Shown piece by piece: positions 24,572-37,245 of a stretch of DNA of 64,000 nt (positions are counted from its first letter, which is position 1; each line of letters opens with the position of its first letter). Below the pieces are notes generated by a model. The model saw nothing but the letters and a program-made list of their open reading frames with translations. It had not been told where the DNA came from and did no database searches. The position numbers were made by a program, and so were the translations under genes. This stretch comes from Anthopleura xanthogrammica (taxonomy: Eukaryota; Cnidaria; Anthozoa; Actiniaria; Actiniidae). The DNA lies in the NCBI GenBank assembly GCA_964019055.1, contig OZ025207.1, forward strand, positions 7,243,501-7,307,500. Reading direction: 5' to 3'.

Positions 24572-24888
24572 TTTTAACCCTAACAATGAGGTTTTTTGCT
24601 GATGGGATGACTTTTTTGCCAAAAACACCACATTATTGCTGATGAAAAAAACGTATTGGCTGAAAACACGACGTTTTGGTTGATAAAATGAAGTTTTTGG
24701 TGAGAAAATGAGATTTTTGGTGAAAAAAGGTGTTTTTTGCTAAAACTTTTTTTTTGGCTGAGAATTTTCTTTTGCCGATAACACAACGTTTTCACTGCTA
24801 AAAGCACATTTTGGGCGCGAAAAGCACATTTTTGGTGAGAAAAAGAGGGTTTTGCTGAGGAAAAAGCATTTTGGCTGAAAAAAGGTCA
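24572..24888. repeat. Mosaic monomer: C start, A middle, B end
   Basis: This copy has the C-type GGTTGATAAAATG near 24679, the A-type TAAAACT and ACACAACG near 24741-24787, then B-type GCGCGAAAAGC and GAGGAAAAAGC near 24817-24864. No other copy I examined combines these. It records at least two exchange or conversion breakpoints inside one monomer. Confidence 0.8.
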
Positions 24889-26790
24889 TTTTAACCCTAA
24901 CAATGAGGTTTTTTGCTGATGGGATGACTTTTTTGCCAAAAACACCACATTATTGCTGATGAAAAAAACGTATTGGCTGAAAACACGACGTTTTGGTTGA
25001 TAAAATGAAGTTTTTGGTGAGAAAATGAGATTTTTGGTGAAAAAAGGTGTTTTTCGCTAAACATTTTTTTTTGGCTGAGAATTTTCTTTGGCCGATAACA
25101 CGACGTTTTCACTGATAAAAGCACATTTTGGGCGCGAACAGCACATTTTTGGTGAGAAAAAGAGGGTTTTGCTAAGAAAAAAGCATTTTTGCTGAAAAAA
25201 GGTCATTTTAACCCTAACAATGAGGTTTTTTGCTGATGGGATGACTTTTTTGCCAAAAACACCACATTATTGCTGATGAAAAAAACGTATTGGCTGAAAA
25301 CACGACGTTTTGGCTGATAAAATGAAGTTTTTGGTGAGAAAATGAGATTTTTGGTGAAAAAAGGTGTTTTTTGCTAAAACTTTTTTTTTGGCTGAGAATT
25401 TTCTTTTGCCGATAACACAACGTTTTCACTGCTAAAAGCAAATTTTGGGCGCGAACAGCACATTTTTGGTGAGAAAAAGAGGGTTTTGCTGAGAAAAAAG
25501 CATTTTGGCTGAAAAAAGGTCATTTTAACCCTAACAATGAGGTTTTTTGCTGATGGGATGACTTTTTTGCCAAAAACACGACATTATTGCTGATGAAAAA
25601 AACCTATTGGCTGAAAACACGACATTTTGACTGATAAAATGAAGTTTTTGGTGAGAAAATGAGATTTTTGGTGAAAAAAGGTGTTTTTTGCTGAAAATTT
25701 TTTTTTGGCTAAGAATTTTCTTTTGCCGATAACACGACGTTTTCACTGCTAAAAGCACATTTTGGGCGCGAAAAGCACATTTTTGGTGAGAAAAAGAGGG
25801 TTTTGCTGAGGAAAAAGCATTTTTGCTCAAAAAAGGTCATTTTAACCCTAACAATGAGGTTTTTTGCTGATGGGATGACTTTTTTGCCAAAAACACCACA
25901 TTATTGCTGATGAAAAAAACGTATTGGCTGAAAACACGACGTTTTGGCTGATAAAATGAAGTTTTTGGTGAGAAAATGAGATTTTTGGTGAAAAAAGGTG
26001 TTTTTTGCTAAACATTTTTTTTTGGCTGAGAATTTTCTTTGGCCGATAACACGACGTTTTCACTGATAAAAGCACATTTTGGGCGCGAACAGCACATTTT
26101 TGGTGAGAAAAAGAGGGTTTTGCTAAGAAAAAAGCATTTTTGCTGAAAAAAGGTCATTTTAACCCTAACAATGAGGTTTTTTGCTGATGGGATGACTTTT
26201 TTGCCAAAAACACCACATTATTGCTGATGGAAAAAACGTATTGGCTGAAAACACGACGTTTTGGCTGATAAAATGAAGTTTTTGGTGAGAAAATGAGATT
26301 TTTGGTGAAAAAAGGTGTTTTTTGCTAAAACTTTTTTTTTGGCTGAGAATTTTCTTTTGCCGATAACACAACGTTTTCACTGCTAAAAGCAAATTTTGGG
26401 CGCGAACAGCACATTTTTGGTGAGAAAAAGAGGGTTTTGCTGAGAAAAAAGCATTTTGGCTGAAAAAAGGTCATTTTAACCCTAAGAATGAGGTTTTTTG
26501 CTGATGGGATGACTTTTTTGCCAAAAACACGACATTATTGCTGATGAAAAAAACCTATTGGCTGAAAACACGACATTTTGACTGATAAAATGAAGTTTTT
26601 GGTGAGAAAATGAGATTTTTGGTGAAAAAAGGTGTTTTTTGCTGAAAATTTTTTTTTGGCTAAGAATTTTCTTTTGCCGATAACACGACGTTTTCACTGC
26701 TAAAAGCACATTTCGGGCGCGAAAAGCACATTTTTGGTGAGAAAAAGAGGGTTTTGCTGAGGAAAAAGCATTTTTGCTCAAAAAAGGTCA

Positions 26791-27107
26791 TTTTAACCCT
26801 ATCAATGAGGTTTTTTGCTGATGGGATGACTTTTTTGCCAAAAACACCACATTATTGCTGATGAAAAAAACGTATTGGCTGAAAACACGACGTTTTGGCT
26901 GATAAAATGAAGTTTTTGGTGAGAAAAGGAGATTTTTGGTGAAAAAAGGTGTTTTTTGCTAAAACTTTTTTTTTGGCTGAGAATTTTCTTTTGCCGATAA
27001 CACAACGTTTTCACTGCTAAAAGCAAATTTTGGGCGCGAACAGCACATTTTTGGTGAGAAAAAGAGGGTTTTGCTGAGAAAAAAGCATTTTGGCTGAAAA
27101 AAGGTCA
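26791..27107. repeat. C/A hybrid monomer marking loss of a monomer from the trimer
   Basis: The copy follows a B monomer ending GCTCAAAAAAGG and begins with CCCTATCAATG, a state otherwise seen at C monomers (28059, 30912). From the GGCTGATAAAATG element onward it is type A. A crossover between the start of a C and the corresponding point of the next A would delete exactly one 317-bp monomer and produce this structure. Confidence 0.75.
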
Positions 27108-28058
27108 TTTTAACCCTAAGAATGAGGTTTTTTGCTGATGGGATGACTTTTTTGCCAAAAACACGACATTATTGCTGATGAAAAAAACCTATTGGCTGAA
27201 AACACGACATTTTGACTGATAAAATGAAGTTTTTGGTGAGAAAATGAGATTTTTGGTGAAAAAAGGTGTTTTTTGCTGAAAATTTTTTTTTGGCTAAGAA
27301 TTTTCTTTTGCCGATAACACGACGTTTTCACTGCTAAAAGCACATTTTGGGCGCGAAAAGCACATTTTTGGTGAGAAAAAGAGGGTTTTGCTGAGAAAAA
27401 AGCATTTTGGCTGAAAAAAGGTCATTTTAACCCTAACAATGAGGTTTTTTGCTGATGGGATGACTTTTTTGCCAAAAACACCACATTATTGCTGATGAAA
27501 AAAACGTATTGGCTGAAAACACGACGTTTTGGCTGATAAAATGAAGTTTTTGGTGAGAAAAGGAGATTTTTGGTGAAAAAAGGTGTTTTTTGCTAAAACT
27601 TTTTTTTTGGCTGAGAATTTTCTTTTGCCGATAACACAACGTTTTCACTGCTAAAAGCAAATTTTGGGCGCGAACAGCACATTTTTGGTGAGAAAAAGAG
27701 GGTTTTGCTGAGAAAAAAGCATTTTGGCTGAAAAAAGGTCATTTTAACCCTAACAATGAGGTTTTTTGCTGATGGGATGACTTTTTTGCCAAAAACACCA
27801 CATTATTGCTGATGAAAAAAACCTATTGGCTGAAAACACGACATTTTGACTGATAAAATGAAGTTTTTGGTGAGAAAATGAGATTTTTGGTGAAAAAAGG
27901 TGTTTTTTGCTGAAAATTTTTTTTTGGCTAAGAATTTTCTTTTGCCGATAACACGACGTTTTCACTGCTAAAAGCACATTTTGGGCGCGAAAAGCACATT
28001 TTTGGTGAGAAAAAGAGGGTTTTGCTGAGGAAAAAGCATTTTTGCTCAAAAAAGGTCA

Positions 28059-31000
28059 TTTTAACCCTATCAATGAGGTTTTTTGCTGATGGGATGACTT
28101 TTTTGCCAAAAACACCACATTATTGCTGATGAAAAAAACGTATTGGCTGAAAACACGACGTTTTGGTTGATAAAATGAAGTTTTTGGTAAGAAAATGAGA
28201 TTTTTGGTGAAAAAAGGTGTTTTTCGCTAAACATTTTTTTTTGGCTGAGAATTTTCTTTGGCCGATAACACGACGTTTTAACTGATAAAAGCACATTTTG
28301 GGCGCGAACAGCACATTTTTGGTGAGAAAAAGAGGGTTTTGCTGAGAAAAAAGCATTTTTGCTGAAAAAAGGTCATTTTAACCCTAACAATGAGGTTTTT
28401 TGCAGATGGGATGACTTTTTTGCCAAAAACACCACATTATTGCTGATGAAAAAAACGTATTGGCTGAAAACACGACGTTTTGGCTGATAAAATGAAGTTT
28501 TTGGTGAGAAAATGAGATTTTTGGTGAAAAAAGGTGTTTTTTGCTAAAACTTTTTTTTTGGCTGAGAATTTTCTTTTGCCGATAACACAACGTTTTCACT
28601 GCTAAAAGCAAATTTTGGGCGCGAACAGCAAATTTTTGGTGAGAAAAAGAGGGTTTTGCTGAGAAAAAAGCATTTTGGCTGAAAAAAGGTCATTTTAACC
28701 CTAACAATGAGGTTTTTTGCTGATGGGATGACTTTTTTGCCAAAAACACGACATTATTGCTGATGAAAAAAACCTATTGGCTGAAAACACGACATTTTGA
28801 CTGATAAAATGAAGTTTTTGGTGAGAAAATGAGATTTTTGGTGAAAAAAGGTGTTTTTTGCTGAAAATTTTTTTTTGGCTAAGAATTTTCTTTTGCCGAT
28901 AACACGACGTTTTCACTGCTAAAAGCACATTTTGGGCGCGAAAAGCACATTTTTGGTGAGAAAAAGAGGGTTTTGCTGAGGAAAAAGCATTTTTGCTCAA
29001 AAAAGGTCATTTTAACCCTAACAATGAGGTTTTTTGCTGATGGGATGACTTTTTTGCCAAAAACACCACATTATTGCTGATGAAAAAAACGTATTGGCTG
29101 AAAACACGACGTTTTGGTTAATAAAATGAAGTTTTTGGTGAGAAAATGAGATTTTTGGTGAAAAAAGGTGTTTTTCGCTAAACATTTTTTTTTGGCTGAG
29201 AATTTTCTTTGGCCGATAACACGACGTTTTAACTGATAAAAGCACATTTTGGGCGCGAACAGCACATTTTTGGTGAGAAAAAGAGGGTTTTGCTGAGAAA
29301 AAAGCATTTTTGCTGAAAAAAGGTCATTTTAACCCTAACAATGAGGTTTTTTGCTGATGGGATGACTTTTTTGCCAAAAACACCACATTATTGCTGATGA
29401 AAAAAACGTATTGGCTGAAAACACGACGTTTTGGCTGATAAAATGAAGTTTTTGGTGAGAAAATGAGATTTTTGGTGAAAAAAGGTGTTTTTTGCTAAAA
29501 CTTTTTTTTTGGCTGAGAATTTTCTTTTGCCGATAACACAACGTTTTCACTGCTAAAAGCAAATTTTGGGCGCGAACAGCACATTTTTGGTGAGAAAAAG
29601 AGGGTTTTGCTGAGAAAAAAGCATTTTGGCTGAAAAAAGGTCATTTTAACCCTAACAATGAGGTTTTTTGCTGATGGGATGACTTTTTTGCCAAAAACAC
29701 GACATTATTGCTGATGAAAAAAACCTATTGGCTGAAAACACGACATTTTGACTGATAAAATGAAGTTTTTGGTGAGGAAATGAGATTTTTGGTGAAAAAA
29801 GGTGTTTTTTGCTGAAAATTTTTTTTTGGCTAAGAATTTTCTTTTGCCGATAACACGACGTTTTCACTGCTAGAAGCACATTTTGGGCGCGAAAAGCACA
29901 TTTTTGGTGAGAAAAAGAGGGTTTTGCTGAGGAAAAAGCATTTTTGCTCAAAAAAGGTCATTTTAACCCTAACAATGAGGTTTTTTGCTGATGGGATGAC
30001 TTTTTTGCCAAAAACACCACATTATTGCTGATGAAAAAAACGTATTGGCTGAAAACACGACGTTTTGGTTAATAAAATGAAGTTTTTGGTGAGAAAATGA
30101 GATTTTTGGTGAAAAAAGGTGTTTTTCGCTAAACATTTTTTTTTGGCTGAGAATTTTCTTTGGCCGATAACACGACGTTTTAACTGATAAAAGCACATTT
30201 TGGGCGCGAACAGCACATTTTTGGTGAGAAAAAGAGGGTTTTGCTGAGAAAAAAGCATTTTTGCTGAAAAAAGATCATTTTAACCCTAACAATGAGGTTT
30301 TTTGCTGATGGGATGACTTTTTTGCCAAAAACACCACATTATTGCTGATGAAAAAAACGTATTGGCTGAAAACACGACGTTTTGGCTGATAAAATGAAGT
30401 TTTTGGTGAGAAAATGAGATTTTTGGTGAAAAAAGGTGTTTTCTGCTAAAACTTTTTTTTTGGCTGAGAATTTTCTTTTGCCGATAACACAACGTTTTCA
30501 CTGCTAAAAGCAAATTTTGGGCGCGAACAGCACATTTTTGGTGAGAAAAAGAGGGTTTTGCTGAGAAAAAAGCATTTTGGCTGAAAAAAGGTCATTTTAA
30601 CCCTAACAATGAGGTTTTTTGCTGATGGGATGACTTTTTTGCCAAAAACACGACATTATTGCTGATGAAAAAAACCTATTGGCTGAAAACACGACATTTT
30701 GACTGATAAAATGAAGTTTTTGGTGAGAAAATGAGATTTTTGGTGAAAAAAGGTGTTTTTTGCTGAAAATTTTTTTTTGGCTAAGAATTTTCTTTTGCGG
30801 ATAACACGACGTTTTCACTGCTAGAAGCACATTTTGGGCGCGAAAAGCACATTTTTGGTGAGAAAAAGAGGGTTTTGCTGAGGAAAAAGCATTTTTGCTC
30901 AAAAAAGGTCATTTTAACCCTATCAATGAGGTTTTTTGCTGATGGGATGACTTTTTTGCCAAAAACACCACATTATTGCTGATGAAAAAAACGTATTGGC

Positions 31001-32813
31001 TGAAAACACGACGTTTTGGTTGATAAAATGAAGTTTTTGGTGAGAAAATGAGATTTTTGGTGAAAAAAGGTGTTTTTCGCTAAACATTTTTTTTTGGCTG
31101 AGAATTTTCTTTGGCCGATAACACGACGTTTTAACTGATAAAAGCACATTTTGGGCGCGAACAGCACATTTTTGGTGAGAAAAAGAGGGTTTTGCTGAGA
31201 AAAAAGCATTTTTGCTGAAAAAAGGTCATTTTAACCCTAACAATGAGGTTTTTTGCAGATGGGATGACTTTTTTGCCAAAAACACCACATTATTGCTGAT
31301 GAAAAAAACGTATTGGCTGAAAACACGACGTTTTGGCTGATAAAATGAAGTTTTTGGTGAGAAAATGAGATTTTTGGTGAAAAAAGGTGTTTTTTGCTAA
31401 AACTTTTTTTTTGGCTGAGAATTTTCTTTTGCCGATAACACAACGTTTTCACTGCTAAAAGCAAATTTTGGGCGCGAACAGCACATTTTTGGTGAGAAAA
31501 AGAGGGTTTTGCTGAGAAAAAAGCATTTTGGCTGAAAAAAGGTCATTTTAACCCTAACAATGAGGTTTTTTGCTGATGGGATGACTTTTTTGCCAAAAAC
31601 ACGACATTATTGCTGATGAAAAAAACCTATTGGCTGAAAACACGACATTTTGACTGATAAAATGAAGTTTTTGGTGAGAAAATGAGATTTTTGGTGAAAA
31701 AAGGTGTTTTTTGCTGAAAATTTTTTTTTGGCTAAGAATTTTCTTTTGCCGATAACACGACGTTTTCACTGCTAAAAGCACATTTTGGGCGCGAAAAGCA
31801 CATTTTTGGTGAGAAAAAGAGGGTTTTGCTGAGGAAAAAGCATTTTTGCTGAAAAAAGGTCATTTTAACCCTAAGAATGAGGTTTTTTGCTGATGGGATG
31901 ACTTTTTTGCCAAAAACACCACATTATTGCTGATGAAAAAAACGTATTGGCTGAAAACACGACGTTTTGGATGATAAAATGAAGTTTTTGGTGAGAAAAT
32001 GAGATTTTTGGTGAAAAAAGGTGTTTTTCGCTAAACATTTTTTTTTGGCTGAGAATTTTCTTTTGCCGATAACACGACGTTTTAACTGATAAAAGCACAT
32101 TTTGGGCGCGAACAGCACATTTTTGGTGAGAAAAAGAGGGTTTTGCTGAGAAAAAAGCATTTTTGCTGAAAAAAGGTCATTTTAACCCTAACAATGAGGT
32201 TTTTTGCTGATGGGATGACTTTTTTGCCAAAAACACCACATTATTGCTGATGAAAAAAACGTATTGGCTGAAAACACGACGTTTTGGCTGATAAAATGAA
32301 GTTTTTGGTGAGAAAATGAGATTTTTGGTGAAAAAAGGTGTTTTTTGCTAAAACTTTTTTTTTGGCTGAGAATTTTCTTTTGCCGATAACACAACGTTTT
32401 CACTGCTAAAAGCAAATTTTGGGCGCGAACAGCACATTTTTGGTGAGAAAAAGAGGGTTTTGCTGAGAAAAAAGCATTTTGGCTGAAAAAAGGTCATTTT
32501 AACCCTAACAATGAGGTTTTTTGCTGATGGGATGACTTTTTTGCCAAAAACACGACATTATTGCTGATGAAAAAAACCTATTGGCTGAAAACACGACATT
32601 TTGACTGATAAAATGAAGTTTTTGGTGAGAAAATGAGATTTTTGGTGAAAAAAGGTGTTTTTTGCTGAAAATTTTTTTTTGGCTGAGAATTTTCTTTTGC
32701 CGATAACACAACGTTTTCACTGCTAAAAGCAAATTTTGGACGCGAACAGCACATTTTTGGTGAGAAAAAGAGGGTTTTGCTGAGAAAAAAGCATTTTGGC
32801 TGAAAAAAGGTCA
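28059..32813. repeat. Five consecutive 951-bp trimers (C-A-B x5)
   Basis: C monomers start at 28059, 29010, 29961, 30912 and 31863, and the next boundary is 32814: five steps of exactly 951 bp. Copies differ at a handful of markers, such as GGTTGAT versus GGTTAAT and GCAGATGGG versus GCTGATGGG in A. This is the most regular HOR stretch in the window. The last B (32497) is a hybrid. Confidence 0.92.
32497..32813. repeat. B/A hybrid monomer
   Basis: It begins as B (CCTATTGG, CGACATTTTGACTG near 32577-32615) and ends as A (ACACAACGTTTTC, AAAAGCAAATTTTGG near 32705-32740). The change lies in the variable T-rich segment. It sits at the point where the C-A-B order gives way to A-B dimers, so it probably marks the exchange that changed the period. 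Confidence 0.8.
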
Positions 32814-34081
32814 TTTTAACCCTAACAATGAGGTTTTTTGCTGATGGGATGACTTTTTTGCCAAAAACACCACATTATTGCTGATGAAAAAAACGTATTG
32901 GCTGAAAACACGACGTTTTGGCTGATAAAATGAAGTTTTTGGTGAGAAAATGAGATTTTTGGTGAAAAAAGGTGTTTTTTGCTAAAACTTTTTTTTTGGC
33001 TGAGAATTTTCTTTTGCCGATAACACAACGTTTTCACTGCTAAAAGCAAATTTTGGGCGCGAACAGCACATTTTTGGTGAGAAAAAGAGGGTTTTGCTGA
33101 GAAAAAAGCATTTTGGCTGAAAAAAGGTCATTTTAACCCTAACAATGAGGTTTTTTGCTGATGGGATGACTTTTTTGCCAAAAACACGACATTATTGCTG
33201 ATGAAAAAAACCTATTGGCTGAAAACACGACATTTTGACTGATAAAATGAAGTTTTTGGTGAGAAAATGAGATTTTTGGTGAAAAAAGGTGTTTTTTGCT
33301 GAAAATTTTTTTTTGGCTAAGAATTTTCTTTTGCCGATAACACGACGTTTTCACTGCTAAAAGCACATTTTGGGCGCGAAAAGCACATTTTTGGTGAGAA
33401 AAAGAGGGTTTTGCTGAGGAAAAAGCATTTTGGCTGAAAAAAGGTCATTTTAACCCTAACAATGAGGTTTTTTGCTGATGGGATGACTTTTTTGCCAAAA
33501 ACACCACATTATTGCTGATGAAAAAAACGTATTGGCTGAAAACACGACGTTTTGGCTGATAAAATGAAGTTTTTGGTGAGAAAATGAGATTTCTGGTGAA
33601 AAAAGGTGTTTTTTGCTAAAACTTTTTTTTTGGCTGAGAATTTTCTTTTGCCGATAACACAACGTTTTCACTGCTAAAAGCAAATTTTGGGCGCGAACAG
33701 CACATTTTTGGTGAGAAAAAGAGGGTTTTGCTGAGAAAAAAGCATTTTGGCTGAAAAAAGGTCATTTTAACCCTAACAATGAGGTTTTTTGCTGATGGGA
33801 TGACTTTTTTGCCAAAAACACGACATTATTGCTGATGAAAAAAACCTATTGGCTGAAAAAACGACGTTTTGGCTGATAAAATGAAGTTTTTGGTGAGAAA
33901 ATGAGATTTTTGGTGAAAAAAGGTGTTTTTTGATAAACATTTTTTTTTGGCTAAGAATTTTCTTTTGCCGATAACACGACGTTTTCACTGCTAAAAGCAC
34001 ATTTTGGGTGCGAACAGCACATTTTTGGTGAGAAGAAGAGGGTTTTGCTGAGAAAAAAGCATTTTGGCTGAAAAAAGGTCA

Positions 34082-34715
34082 TTTTAACCCTAACAATGAG
34101 GTTTTTTGCTGATGGGATGACTTTTTTGCCAAAAACACCACATTATTGCTGATGAAAAAAACGTATTGGCTGAAAACACGACATTTTGACTGATAAAATG
34201 AAGTTTTTGGTGAGAAAATGAGATTTTTGGTGAAAAAAGGTGTTTTTGGCTGAAAATTTTTTTTTGGCTGAGAATTTTCTTTTGCCGATAACACAACGTT
34301 TTCACTGCTAAAAGCAAATTTTGGGCGCGAACAGCACATTTTTGGTGAGAAAAAGAGGGTTTTGCTGAGAAAAAAGCATTTTTGCTGAAAAAAGGTCATT
34401 TTAACCCTAACAATGAGGTTTTTTGCTGATGGGATGACTTTTTTGCCAAAAACACCACATTATTGCTGATGAAAAAAACGTATTGGCTGAAAACACGACA
34501 TTTTGACTGATAAAATGAAGTTTTTGGTGAGAAAATGAGATTTTTGGTGAAAAAAGGTGTTTTTGGCTGAAAATTTTTTTTTGGCTGAGAATTTTCTTTT
34601 GCCGATAACACAACGTTTTCACTGCTAAAAGCAAATTTTGGGCGCGAACAGCACATTTTTGGTGAGAAAAAGAGGGTTTTGCTGAGAAAAAAGCATTTTT
34701 GCTGAAAAAAGGTCA
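34082..34715. repeat. Two apparently identical adjacent monomers
   Basis: The monomers at 34082 and 34399 (317 bp each) show no difference on direct reading. Both combine A-type ends (ACACAACG, AAAAGCAAATTTT) with the B-type CGACATTTTGACTG and a GGCTGAAAAT variable segment. This is probably the youngest event visible, or an assembly duplication. Confidence 0.85.
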
Positions 34716-35980
34716 TTTTAACCCTAACAATGAGGTTTTTTGCTGATGGGATGACTTTTTTGCCAAAAACACCACATTTGCTGATGAAAAAAACGTATTG
34801 GCTGAAAAAACGACGTTTTGGCTGATAAAATGAAGTTTTTGGTGAGAAAATGAGATTTTTGGTGAAAAAAGGTGTTTTTTGCTAAAAATTTTTTTTTGGC
34901 TTAGAATTTTCTTTGGCCGATAACACGACGTTTTCACTGCTAAAAGCACATTTTGGGCGCGAACAGCACATTTTTGGTGAGAAAAAGAGGGTTTTGCTGA
35001 GAAAAAAGCATTTTGGCTGAAAAAAGGTCATTTTAACCCTAACAATGAGGTTTTTTGCTGATGGGATGACTTTTTTGCCAAAAACACCACATTATTGCTG
35101 ATGAAAAAAACCTATTGGCTGAAAACACGACATTTTGACTGATAAAATGAAGTTTTTGGTGAGAAAATGAGATTTTTGGTGAAAAAAGGTGTTTTTTGCT
35201 GAAAATTTTTTTTTGGCTAAGAATTTTCTTTTGCCGATAACACGACGTTTTCACTGCTAAAAGCACATTTTGGGCGCGAACAGCACATTTTTGGTGAGAA
35301 AAAGAGGGTTTTGCTGAGAAAAAAGCATTTTGGCTGAAAAAAGGTCATTTTAACCCTAACAATGAGGTTTTTTGCTGATGGGATGACTTTTTTGCCAAAA
35401 ACACCACATTATTGCTGATGAAAAAAACGTATTGGCTGAAAACACGACATTTTGACTGATAAAATGAAGTTTTTGGTGAGAAAATGAGATTTTTGGTGAA
35501 AAAAGGTGTTTTTTGCATAACATTTTTTTTTGGCTAAGAATTTTCTTTTGCCGATAACACGAATTTTTCAATGCTAAAAGCACATTTTGGGCGCGAACAG
35601 CACATTTTTGGTGAGAAAAAGAGGGTGTTGCTGAGAAAAAAGCATTTTGGCTGAAAAAAGGTCATTTTAACCCTAAGAATGAGGTTTTTTGCTGATGGGA
35701 TGACTTTTTTGCCAAAAATACCACATTATTGCTGATGAAAAAATGTATTGGCTGAAAACACGACGTTTTGACTGATAATATGAAGTTTTTGGTGAGAAAA
35801 TGAGATTTTTGGTGAAAAAAGGTGTTTTTTGCTGAAATTTTTTTTTTGGCTGAGAATTTTGTTTGGCCGATAACACGACGTTTTCACTGCTAAAAGCACA
35901 TTTTGGGCGCGAACAGCACATTTTTGGTGAGAAAAAGAGGGTTTTGCTGAGAAAAAAGCATTTTTGCTGAAAAAAGGTCA
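34716..35980. repeat. Tetramer of 1265 bp, copy 1
   Basis: Four monomers, 3 bp short in total. The first lacks three bases in CACCACATTTGCTG (near 34780). The third has GCATAACAT and the unusual CACGAATTTTTCAATGC (near 35558), followed at its end by GAGGGTGTTGCTG. The fourth has AAAATACCACATT, ATGTATTGG and GATAATATGAAG. Confidence 0.92.
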
Positions 35981-37245
35981 TTTTAACCCTAACAATGAGG
36001 TTTTTTGCTGATGGGATGACTTTTTTGCCAAAAACACCACATTTGCTGATGAAAAAAACGTATTGGCTGAAAAAACGACGTTTTGGCTGATAAAATGAAG
36101 TTTTTGGTGAGAAAATGAGATTTTTGGTGAAAAAAGGTGTTTTTTGCTAAAAATTTTTTTTTGGCTTAGAATTTTCTTTGGCCGATAACACGACGTTTTC
36201 ACTGCTAAAAGCACATTTTGGGCGCGAACAGCACATTTTTGGTGAGAAAAAGAGGGTTTTGCTGAGAAAAAAGCATTTTGGCTGAAAAAAGGTCATTTTA
36301 ACCCTAACAATGAGGTTTTTTGCTGATGGGATGACTTTTTTGCCAAAAACACCACATTATTGCTGATGAAAAAAACCTATTGGCTGAAAACACGACATTT
36401 TGACTGATAAAATGAAGTTTTTGGTGAGAAAATGAGATTTTTGGTGAAAAAAGGTGTTTTTTGCTGAAAATTTTTTTTTGGCTAAGAATTTTCTTTTGCC
36501 GATAACACGACGTTTTCACTGCTAAAAGCACATTTTGGGCGCGAACAGCACATTTTTGGTGAGAAAAAGAGGGTTTTGCTGAGAAAAAAGCATTTTGGCT
36601 GAAAAAAGGTCATTTTAACCCTAACAATGAGGTTTTTTGCTGATGGGATGACTTTTTTGCCAAAAACACCACATTATTGCTGATGAAAAAAACGTATTGG
36701 CTGAAAACACGACATTTTGACTGATAAAATGAAGTTTTTGGTGAGAAAATGAGATTTTTGGTGAAAAAAGGTGTTTTTTGCATAACATTTTTTTTTGGCT
36801 AAGAATTTTCTTTTGCCGATAACACGAATTTTTCAATGCTAAAAGCACATTTTGGGCGCGAACAGCACATTTTTGGTGAGAAAAAGAGGGTGTTGCTGAG
36901 AAAAAAGCATTTTGGCTGAAAAAAGGTCATTTTAACCCTAAGAATGAGGTTTTTTGCTGATGGGATGACTTTTTTGCCAAAAATACCACATTATTGCTGA
37001 TGAAAAAATGTATTGGCTGAAAACACGACGTTTTGACTGATAATATGAAGTTTTTGGTGAGAAAATGAGATTTTTGGTGAAAAAAGGTGTTTTTTGCTGA
37101 AATTTTTTTTTTGGCTGAGAATTTTGTTTGGCCGATAACACGACGTTTTCACTGCTAAAAGCACATTTTGGGCGCGAACAGCACATTTTTGGTGAGAAAA
37201 AGAGGGTTTTGCTGAGAGAAAAGCATTTTTGCTGAAAAAAGGTCA
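35981..37245. repeat. Tetramer of 1265 bp, copy 2
   Basis: Same four monomers in the same order at a shift of exactly 1265 bp, including every private marker of copy 1. I noticed only about one base change, GCTGAGAGAAAAGC near 37211 in place of GCTGAGAAAAAAGC. The duplication is recent. Confidence 0.92.

Larger units (their letters stand above)
23304..34715. repeat. Trimer HOR domain (951 bp; monomer types C-A-B)
   Basis: Three monomer types alternate. A: GCTAAAACT, ACACAACGTTTTC and AAAAGCAAATTTT. B: CGACATTTTGACTG, GGCTAAG, GCGCGAAAAGC and GAGGAAAAAGC, usually with CCTATTGG. C: GGTTGATAAAATG or GGTTAATAAAATG, TTTTTCGCTAAACAT and AACTGATAAAAGC or CACTGATAAAAGC. From 23621 the order reads C-A-B, then a hybrid, C-A-B, C-A-B, A-B, A-B, then C-A-B five times, then A-B dimers. 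Interruptions are whole-monomer gains or losses, as expected from unequal exchange. Confidence 0.9.
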
